DNA of 64,000 nt, taken from Allohahella marinimesophila (lineage in GTDB: Bacteria > Pseudomonadota > Gammaproteobacteria > Pseudomonadales > Oleiphilaceae). The notes beneath the pieces were generated by a model that ran no database searches, was not told the origin of the DNA, and was given only the letters and a program-made list of their open reading frames with translations. The position numbers and the translations under genes were made by a program. Numbering within the stretch: position 1 is the first letter of the stretch; each line of letters starts with the position of its first letter. Where the stretch lies: positions 124,001 through 188,000 of the forward strand of contig NZ_BAABBO010000009.1 of the NCBI RefSeq assembly GCF_039538005.1, given 5' to 3'. Positions 38,223-45,296 of this stretch are shown in pieces.

Positions 38223-38381
38223 CGCTTGTCAGTCAGTGCCCGAAAGCAGTTACAAATCCGCCCGATCGGTGTGCAAAGTTAGCTGGATTTTTCGGAGTAC
38301 AGCTACCAGAATGGGTATGTCTCAGGTATGTTCTGAAGTAGCTGTCGAGGCGTCATCGTTACCCATGTCTATGGAGTATCC

Positions 38382-41300
38382 ATGCGCTTGACCCGGTACT
38401 GGCATTTTCGCTCAGCCACACTGCTGTCCTCCCTGGCACTTGGGCTCACGCTGCTGTCACAGGCCACGCTCGCCTGTGACAACTGGCAGGCCGAACTCGT
38501 TACTGCCGACGGCGCTGTTGAATGGCAGACTGCTGCCGACGCTCAATGGCAGATCGTGGCAGTCAGCCAGCAGATCTGTCCTGGCAGTCTCCTGCGTACC
38601 GGCACCGATAGTCGCGCCACCCTTCGTCTGAGCAACAACACTATTGTTCGTCTTGGACCGGGCACTCTGCTCAGCTTTCCTGAATCGACAGATACCGAAT
38701 CGTTCTGGCTAACGATCCGCAATGGTGTCGCGCGATTCTTCAGTCGCACCCGCGTACAGTTCGGTATTTCCGCCCCCTTTGTGAATGCCGCCGTATCCGG
38801 CACCGAATTCATTGTCTGGGCAGATGACGATGTCAGTGGCGTGGGTGTGATCGAAGGCGCACTCAGTGCATCGAATGCTGACAGAACCCTGCAGCTCGCA
38901 GCCGGTCAATCGGTACTCGCAGACAGCAAGACGGCCGACCTGCAAATAACTTCTGGCATCCCCACCGACAAAGTCGAGTGGTCCCTGCACTTTCCAGCGG
39001 TGTTGACGGTGGACGAGTTGCAGGCGTTCCCGCGCGAAGCCGAGGCTGCCTCTGTGCTGGAGACCGCTGCGCGTATGCTCGAACGGGGTCAGGTCTCGCA
39101 GGCGGAGCAGGCGCTGGCTGCCATGAAATCGGGTATTCCCGAGCTCAGAGCCATGAAACTTGCACTTCTCAGCGTAGCGGCATCCTCTCGCGGGCAGGCT
39201 GCCACTGCACTGAGTCTGGCGCGCGAAGGGCTGGAAGCCGCTGAACTTCCCGCCACTGTCATCGCACAGTCGCTCGCATGGCAGGCGGCTTCGCAGCTCA
39301 ATGCTGCACTGAAGAGTGCAGGTCAAGCTGTCGCACTCGCACCCGACAACATCCTTGCATGGCTAAGATTCGCTGAGGCTCAGCTTCTGGTGGGCGACCT
39401 GCGAGGTGCAAGGCAGGCGGTCGACAAGGCGCTGGCATTAGGGCCAGAGAACGCCCGGGGCCTGAGTCTTGCTGGCTTGTTGGTGCTATTCGATCACGAG
39501 CTCTCCGATGCAGAAGATCTGTTGAAGCAGGCGGTAGAGTCCGACCCCGGCACTGTTGAAGCTCATCTCGGCCTTGGCCTCCTGGCCTTGCGCCAAGGTC
39601 GAGCCGAGGATGCACGAACCGAGCTTGACCTCGCCATCAGTCTGCACCCGAACCGGAGTCTGCTCAGAAGCGTACTCGGTGAAGTATTTTTTGCTGCGTA
39701 CCAGGATGACCGGGCGGCGACACAGTGGCAGCTGGCCGAAACCCTCGACCCCCTCGATCCCACACCACTGTTCTATCAGGGCGTACTGCAACTACTGAAC
39801 AACGATCCGGTTCGTGCCCTTGACCATTTCGAGAAGGCGCGCAGCCTCGACCCGAATCGTAGTGTGATCCGGGCGCCACCACTCATGGCCAGCGACAGTG
39901 CTTCCAGAACCGCAGCCCTGGCACGGACCTATCGCCAGCTCGGCCTACGCGAACAGGTCGTAAATGAAGGCTATCGCGCCCTTCGCCAGGATCCGACGAA
40001 CGCTCAGGGTCACCGTTTGCTGGCAGATGTGTACCGCAGCCAGGCCCAGCTGGATAGCGCCAGTGTGTCGGAGCTATTGCAGGCCCAGTTATGGCAGCCT
40101 CTGAGTGCGTATCCTATCCCACCGCAACTCAGCGAAACCGATCTCAACATCGTATCTGGCCTCGGTCCTGAACGGCCGGGCCTCAGCGAGTTCCACCCGC
40201 TCTATCTCAAGAACGGACTAAGCGGAACAGTTGGCGCGCTGGCCGGCGCTGATTCGACGCTGGGTAACGATGCGGTAGTGAATTATCTGCAGGGGCCGGT
40301 CAGCTTCAGCCTCGGGCAGTATTACTATGACACTGAAGGCTTTCGCGACGATGCAGAACAGACCCAGAAGATCTATAACGCCTTCGCACAGTGGCAGGCT
40401 TCGGCCGACACCAGCCTTCAGTTCGAGTTTCGCCGATTTGACTGGACACGCGGTGATCTGCGCTTTCTAGCCGACCCAGACAGCCTGGGCACTTTGAATG
40501 CCGATACACGGACAGATACCTGGCGTGTGGGTGGTCGCACCAGCATTGCACCCGACCAGCATCTGCTCGTATCTGCGATCAGGCAGCGTTTCACTGAAAC
40601 CCAGGCCGACAGTCCGGCGCCGTTCGTCGCCATCGATTCTGAGCTGGAAGACAGTCCCTATTCGCTTGAATTACAGCACGTCGGTCACTTCGGCGAGTTC
40701 TGGACGGTCAGTGGCGCAGGCACACTCAGAAGCGATCGCGATATAGTCGCCACGACGGTGCAGTCAATTCCACCCGGACCACCGTTAAGTATCCTGTTTC
40801 AGTCCGCCACTCGCGTTCAGCAGGACAACGCTTATACCTATCTGACAGCACACGCGCTGACGGACATCTCGCTGCAACTCGGCCTCGCCTTAAACCGGCT
40901 GACATCTGACGATGACAGCGACCTGCGACAGTGGTCGCCGAAATTCGGGGTGGTATATTCGCCGGCTCCCACGCTCGACTTTCGTCTGGCCGCCTTCCGC
41001 ACGTTCAGACGCGAGCCTGTCGCGAAGCAGACCATCGAGCCAACCAGCATTGCTGGCTTCAACCAGTTCGAGGATGATTTCGACACTGCAGATGCCAAAA
41101 ACTACGGTCTTGGGGTGGACGCAAGGACAGGCCCGGCGACTTTCACCGGCGTACAGCTCATGCTTCGTGAGCTCGACTTCCGCATCGCCGGCGGTAACGA
41201 GACCATTCAGGCGGCATCTGGATCTGTCAGGGAAAAATCGGCCGAAGTCTATCTCAACCACATCGTGAACCCCTGGCTTACGCTCAGCAGCCGGCTGCTG

Positions 41301-41678
41301 TTCGACCATGCGCACCTGCCCTACTTACAAGGCGCCGTCGGCGAGACCGATCGTCGAAAGACTACTCGTCTACCACTCGCAGCCCATCTGTTCCATCAGC
41401 GCTGGCAGCTGACGCTGGAGGCAGAATATCTGCGCCAGCAGACACGAACGTCATTGCTCAATATCGAGACCCTGCAGACCGCTTCGCAGCGCGGCAGGGA
41501 AAGCGTGTGGATCGGCAATATCGCGTTGCAGTACAGACTGCCACGACGCTTTGGGATGGTGGAGGCTGGTATCGACAATGTCGGTGATGTCGAACGCACC
41601 ATCATTCGTTCGGACGGTGATTTCCTGCAGTTCTATCCCGGCCGATTCCTCTATGGACGAGTGCAGTTCTCGTTCTGA
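38382..41678 (+). CDS. FecR-TPR-outer-membrane beta-barrel fusion protein
   Basis: A 1098-residue exported protein: signal peptide (about 1-31, cleavage after TLA); FecR-like domain about 40-180 (SLLRTGTDSRATLRLSNNT, AAVSGTEFIVWADD); TPR repeats about 215-600 (AWLRFAEAQLLVGDLRGARQ and similar); then a long region of alternating strands to the end that resembles a TonB-dependent-receptor or porin barrel, closing with RVQFSF, a typical BAM-recognised aromatic C-terminus. No plug domain is apparent. A GGAG lies five bases before the ATG. It probably exposes its FecR and TPR parts in the periplasm, near the CHASE2 domain of the upstream cyclase. Function unknown. Confidence 0.8.
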   Translation: MRLTRYWHFRSATLLSSLALGLTLLSQATLACDNWQAELVTADGAVEWQTAADAQWQIVAVSQQICPGSLLRTGTDSRATLRLSNNTIVRLGPGTLLSFPESTDTESFWLTIRNGVARFFSRTRVQFGISAPFVNAAVSGTEFIVWADDDVSGVGVIEGALSASNADRTLQLAAGQSVLADSKTADLQITSGIPTDKVEWSLHFPAVLTVDELQAFPREAEAASVLETAARMLERGQVSQAEQALAAMKSGIPELRAMKLALLSVAASSRGQAATALSLAREGLEAAELPATVIAQSLAWQAASQLNAALKSAGQAVALAPDNILAWLRFAEAQLLVGDLRGARQAVDKALALGPENARGLSLAGLLVLFDHELSDAEDLLKQAVESDPGTVEAHLGLGLLALRQGRAEDARTELDLAISLHPNRSLLRSVLGEVFFAAYQDDRAATQWQLAETLDPLDPTPLFYQGVLQLLNNDPVRALDHFEKARSLDPNRSVIRAPPLMASDSASRTAALARTYRQLGLREQVVNEGYRALRQDPTNAQGHRLLADVYRSQAQLDSASVSELLQAQLWQPLSAYPIPPQLSETDLNIVSGLGPERPGLSEFHPLYLKNGLSGTVGALAGADSTLGNDAVVNYLQGPVSFSLGQYYYDTEGFRDDAEQTQKIYNAFAQWQASADTSLQFEFRRFDWTRGDLRFLADPDSLGTLNADTRTDTWRVGGRTSIAPDQHLLVSAIRQRFTETQADSPAPFVAIDSELEDSPYSLELQHVGHFGEFWTVSGAGTLRSDRDIVATTVQSIPPGPPLSILFQSATRVQQDNAYTYLTAHALTDISLQLGLALNRLTSDDDSDLRQWSPKFGVVYSPAPTLDFRLAAFRTFRREPVAKQTIEPTSIAGFNQFEDDFDTADAKNYGLGVDARTGPATFTGVQLMLRELDFRIAGGNETIQAASGSVREKSAEVYLNHIVNPWLTLSSRLLFDHAHLPYLQGAVGETDRRKTTRLPLAAHLFHQRWQLTLEAEYLRQQTRTSLLNIETLQTASQRGRESVWIGNIALQYRLPRRFGMVEAGIDNVGDVERTIIRSDGDFLQFYPGRFLYGRVQFSF

Positions 41679-41703
41679 TTCCTCAATGCAAAGGATTAAT
41701 GCC

Positions 41704-42057
41704 ATGACAAGATCGACTGGAAAGAATCGTCTGTGTGGGCTTCTGATCGCTAGTCTGATGGGACTATCGTTGACGGCTTGCGCAGCAGAACAGAAGAATG
41801 ACCAGCGTATGCGGACAGCGACTGACTCAAAGATGCAAGGCGAATACCTGCCATTCGCGATCATGTTCGATCGTGAAGGCAAGCCGGTCGTGGTGGATGA
41901 AAATCGCGAGCCCCTCAAACCCAGGGATATCGATTTTCCTGTCAAGACACAGGCCATACGTTCTTTGGAAACAATGACCGTGATGTCCTACGAGGGGTCA
42001 CACATGTACATGCTGAAGATTGGCGGGTTCATCTATCTCATCCCTCTGCCTCACTGA
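41704..42057 (+). CDS. Small lipoprotein of unknown function
   Basis: A 117-residue protein from the ATG at 41704, preceded by AAAGGA; the frame continues upstream but only over the barrel gene. A signal segment GLLIASLMGLSLTAC ends in a lipobox, followed by a polar mature part with DREGKPVVVDENREPL and a C-terminal hydrophobic strand pattern (MYMLKIGGFIYLIPLP). It begins 25 bases after the barrel gene stop and is probably in the same operon. No known family recognised. Confidence 0.7.
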   Translation: MTRSTGKNRLCGLLIASLMGLSLTACAAEQKNDQRMRTATDSKMQGEYLPFAIMFDREGKPVVVDENREPLKPRDIDFPVKTQAIRSLETMTVMSYEGSHMYMLKIGGFIYLIPLPH

Positions 42058-42074
42058 GGGCATTTCCTGACGGC

Positions 42075-42095
42075 GCCCGCACACTGGATGCGGGC
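42075..42095. terminator. Hairpin between convergent genes
   Basis: GCCCGCA / TGCGGGC with a 7-base loop lies between the lipoprotein stop and the convergent gene end. No U-run follows on either strand, so it is only a candidate terminator. Confidence 0.35.
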
Positions 42096-42106
42096 CAGTC
42101 AGCTGA

Positions 42107-42802
42107 TCACTCCCCGACCGGAAGCTCATGGCCCACCCGGGCAATGTAGAAATCCGCTTCGCCGCTTCCGCTAAGCCTGAACATGGTGGCGCCGTCCCAG
42201 GTACGCCTGGTAGCCAGCCGTTGCAGACTGTCTTCAGGGGTGAGATCTGCTGGAAGATTCAGCTTGACCTTGCATAGTGTGGTACCGCAGTTGGACTCGA
42301 GCAGTGTCACCCCTGTCAGCTCCGCCTGCTCGATGCTGCTCTCGATGCTCGACCTGGTATCGGCGCCCCATTGGGGATCAGGCGTCTCGCGCTCGAGATA
42401 GGCATCCATCTGCGAGAAGCGGGCTTCAAGAGCCACGACTTCCTCTTCCGGCGTGCTTGTGCGCTCGTCGTGAGTCTCCAGTACCGATGCGTCGCTAGCA
42501 ATACTGTTTCGCAGAACATCGAGCTCCTCCTGCGTCAGGCTCTGGTGTTCGACGAGCGTCGCCACATGTTCACGTAGCGTATTCACCTCGGTGATGAGCT
42601 CAGCAGACATCTCTGCCGCTGCGCCGCCCGTCTGTTCCTGCTGCGTCACTGCAACGAGCGGCGAAGTCGGTGCTGATGGCGTACGCGCGAAATCCTCGGG
42701 CTGAACGCTGTGCTGTTTCCCCATCTGGCTCCAGCCGAGAACGGCCAGTCCGACAGCAGCCGCTGCCATATAAGGAAGGCTTGCGCCTGTAAATGTTTTC
42801 AT
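42107..42802 (-). CDS. Membrane-anchored coiled-coil protein, unknown
   Basis: Not recognised. The ATG at 42802 has AAGGAG six bases upstream and gives 231 residues. One N-terminal membrane segment (YMAAAAVGLAVLGW) is followed by a polar linker, a predicted coiled coil (about 65-135, many Glu/Leu heptads such as TEVNTLREHVATLVEH) and a C-terminal domain with two cysteines four residues apart (ESNCGTTLCKVKLNLP) and mixed strands. It is probably periplasmic with a disulfide. The gene 97 bp upstream encodes another exported protein of unknown role. Confidence 0.65.
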   Translation of the reverse strand: MKTFTGASLPYMAAAAVGLAVLGWSQMGKQHSVQPEDFARTPSAPTSPLVAVTQQEQTGGAAAEMSAELITEVNTLREHVATLVEHQSLTQEELDVLRNSIASDASVLETHDERTSTPEEEVVALEARFSQMDAYLERETPDPQWGADTRSSIESSIEQAELTGVTLLESNCGTTLCKVKLNLPADLTPEDSLQRLATRRTWDGATMFRLSGSGEADFYIARVGHELPVGE

Positions 42803-42899
42803 GATCATCTCCTTACCCTGTCATACCCTGCTGGACGACGACAGCCACATCCATGTGCCTGTCAGAACCCAAAGCAGGTCAGCATCGGGCCAGTGGCGT

Positions 42900-43403
42900 C
42901 TATTCTGAAACGTAGTAAGACACGATGGATGATGTCTGACCGGCATAGCTGGGCGGCACTGCGCAGCTGAAATACTCATGTCGGCTGCTGCCATGGGTAG
43001 CCGAACCGGTGTACAGCGTCTGGGAATTGTTGCTCGAGCCGGTGCTGTAACGATTGGGACCAAAATAGCCATAGATGGCATCGGCCGAATTGTTCCAGTA
43101 CACGGTGATGATGGAGCAGCGGACGTCGCTGCTGTAGTGGCGGTCGAGGACCTGCACCCAGGATAAGTCGATTCCGCTGCCGGTATCGTCATTGATGACC
43201 GGCAGGTCGACATACATCCACGAGCTCGAGGAGGGATTATTGATCATCCCCCAGCTGTAGGTCGGGGTCGGGCCTGAATATTTCACAGCCATCGATCCGG
43301 GGTAGACCTTGGCATCTGCTGCGTAGGCTGGCGAGACACCAACGGCGGTGACCAGCGGAAAGGCCAGCAGGATTACAGACTGTCTGAGGCTTGGTGTTTT
43401 CAT
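42900..43403 (-). CDS. Secreted protein of unknown function
   Basis: Not recognised. 167 residues with a clear signal peptide (about 1-28, ending PAYA). The mature part of about 139 residues is rich in Ser, Tyr and Asn, strand-forming, and has two cysteines (DVRCSIITVYW and YFSCAVPPSY) that could form one disulfide. The composition suits a small extracellular beta-sandwich. No motif points to an enzyme. Confidence 0.65.
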   Translation of the reverse strand: MKTPSLRQSVILLAFPLVTAVGVSPAYAADAKVYPGSMAVKYSGPTPTYSWGMINNPSSSSWMYVDLPVINDDTGSGIDLSWVQVLDRHYSSDVRCSIITVYWNNSADAIYGYFGPNRYSTGSSNNSQTLYTGSATHGSSRHEYFSCAVPPSYAGQTSSIVSYYVSE

Positions 43404-43537
43404 TGTAGTGCTCCATCATTCTGGTAGGGTCAGGGTTCACTGAAGCGTTGATCGTGAACATCAACGCGTCAGAACCTAGGCTACCAGTGGCGCACTTCGC
43501 TGGCGTATCGAGCAGTACAGCTCAACAATGTGAAATA

Positions 43538-43909
43538 TTACCGCGCCTCGAACAGCGCTGGATCCAATTCGCGAACCGGCCTGACTTCGACGCATCCGTA
43601 GCGGCCCGGCGGAATTTTGCTGGCCGCCTGAATGGCTTCGTTCAGGTCTCGTGCCTCAAGCATATAAAAGCCCGCCAGTTGCTCCTTGGTTTCGGCAAAT
43701 GGACCATCCGTGATCGTGACCTTTCCGTCTCTGACCCGAACCGTGGTGGCGGTGTCAGTTGTCTGCAAGGCTTCGCCCCCGATCATGATCGAACTCGCCC
43801 GAAGGTTCTCGCCACAGGCAAGGCATTCCCGGTTCAGTGCATGCCAGTCCTTCTCTGACATGGCACTCATCTTCTGCTCGTCGTAATACACCAAGGCAAG
43901 GTATTTCAT
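43538..43909 (-). CDS. YCII/DGPF-domain protein
   Basis: A 123-residue member of the YCII-related family, with KYLALVYYDEQKM at the start and the DGPF signature ITDGPFAETKEQLAGFYMLE. DGPF proteins are routinely encoded next to ECF42 sigma factors, and that gene starts on the same strand 117 bp downstream (44027-45262). The biochemical role of these proteins is unclear. Confidence 0.9.
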   Translation of the reverse strand: MKYLALVYYDEQKMSAMSEKDWHALNRECLACGENLRASSIMIGGEALQTTDTATTVRVRDGKVTITDGPFAETKEQLAGFYMLEARDLNEAIQAASKIPPGRYGCVEVRPVRELDPALFEAR

Positions 43910-44026
43910 TGCACTACTCCATGATTGATAAGCCAGGGCCTTCTGAAACGCTTATCACGTTTCGGGCGGGGAACACTCAATAGTCGACTGGGTGGATACG
44001 GAATCGACAAACTTCGGCAAGATTTT

Positions 44027-45262
44027 TCAGGACCCAGGCAGTTCATCCAGTCGTGCGTGCAGAAATGCCTGCTCTGGTCCCTGCCGGGTCAGAGACAGCG
44101 CACGTTGGTAGGCTGCTCTCGCCTCAGGATAATTTCCGAGCCTCCGATAGAGATCAGCCTGAGCGGCGTAAGCCAGATGATAGTCAGTCAATTCCCCACG
44201 GCTGAGCAGGGCCTCGATTCTCGCCAGGCCCTGCGCTTCGCCAAAAGCCATGGCGATAGCCACCGCATGGTTCAGCTCAACCACCGGCGATGGGTGAAAA
44301 TGGAGCAGGACGCCATACAGTCCTGCGATCTGCGGCCAGTCAGTGTCTGCGTAGTTGGCAGCTTCAGCGTGAAGCGCGGCAATGGCAGCCTGGACAGCAT
44401 AGGTCCCTGGATTCCCACCAGAGAGCGCAGGCTCGATGAGGGCGAGTCCAGCGGTGATCCGTTCTCGATCCCACAGGCTTCGGTCCTGCTTTTCAAGCGT
44501 GATCAGCGAACCCGCCGCAGACACTCTGGCGCCACTGCGGGAGTGCTGTAGCAGCATGAGTGCGAGCAGCCCTGCCACTTCACGCTCAGGCAACAGGCCG
44601 TGAAGCAGCTGACACAGGCGAATCGCTTCGTCACACAGCGACTGTCGGACAACGGTATCGCCCATAGACGCTGAATAACCCTCGTTGAACAGCAGGTATA
44701 TGACATGCAGTACCGTCCGAAGCCTCGTCGGCATCTGCGCGTCATCAGGCACTTCGTAGGGAATCCCGGACTGACGAATCTTGTTCTTTGCGCGGACGAT
44801 ACGCTGGGCGATGGTGGCGGGTTTCACGAGAAATGCACAGCCGACCTCCTCGGTAGTGAGACCGCACACCTCACGTAGTGTCAACGCAAGCTGAGCTTCT
44901 TCCGACAGGCTTGGATGGCAGCAGGTGAAGATCAGACGAAGACGGTCATCTTCGATCTCGCTGTCATCTTCTTCAGTAGGCGCGAGCTGTGCTGCTTCAC
45001 TCAGTAGTTCGAGCTGGAGCTCGGCCAGGGAGGCATCGAAGCGAGCCTTTCGCCTGAGCTGGTCGATGGCCTTGAAACGACCGGCCGAGACCAGCCAGGC
45101 GCGCGGATTCTGCGGGATACCGGCCGTGGGCCACTGTTTCAGGGCCGCTGCAAACGCTTCCTGCAATGCCTCTTCCGCCAGGGCGAAGTCGCCAAGCAGA
45201 CGGATCAGCGTAGCCAGAATCCGCCGGGATTCCTGTTGATAGATCTGCTCGAGTACCTGCAT
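44027..45262 (-). CDS. ECF42-type sigma factor with C-terminal TPR-like extension
   Basis: A 411-residue RNA polymerase sigma factor. Region 2 is near the start (LLGDFALAEEALQEAFAAAL, PRAWLVSAGRFKAIDQLRR); region 4 lies around 110-160 (LALTLREVCGLTTEEVGCAF, KPATIAQRIVRAKNKIR). Beyond it a long helical C-terminal extension of about 220 residues ends in TPR-like repeats (YAAQADLYRRLGNYPEARAAY), typical of group ECF42. No anti-sigma factor is adjacent; in this group the extension itself is thought to control activity. Confidence 0.9.
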   Translation of the reverse strand: MQVLEQIYQQESRRILATLIRLLGDFALAEEALQEAFAAALKQWPTAGIPQNPRAWLVSAGRFKAIDQLRRKARFDASLAELQLELLSEAAQLAPTEEDDSEIEDDRLRLIFTCCHPSLSEEAQLALTLREVCGLTTEEVGCAFLVKPATIAQRIVRAKNKIRQSGIPYEVPDDAQMPTRLRTVLHVIYLLFNEGYSASMGDTVVRQSLCDEAIRLCQLLHGLLPEREVAGLLALMLLQHSRSGARVSAAGSLITLEKQDRSLWDRERITAGLALIEPALSGGNPGTYAVQAAIAALHAEAANYADTDWPQIAGLYGVLLHFHPSPVVELNHAVAIAMAFGEAQGLARIEALLSRGELTDYHLAYAAQADLYRRLGNYPEARAAYQRALSLTRQGPEQAFLHARLDELPGS

Positions 45263-45296
45263 CGACTATCCATAAATGTGAAATGCCAGCTGCGAA

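Noticed and set aside
42075..42095. Hairpin read as a strong terminator
   Set aside because: No U-run on either strand; kept only as a weak candidate.
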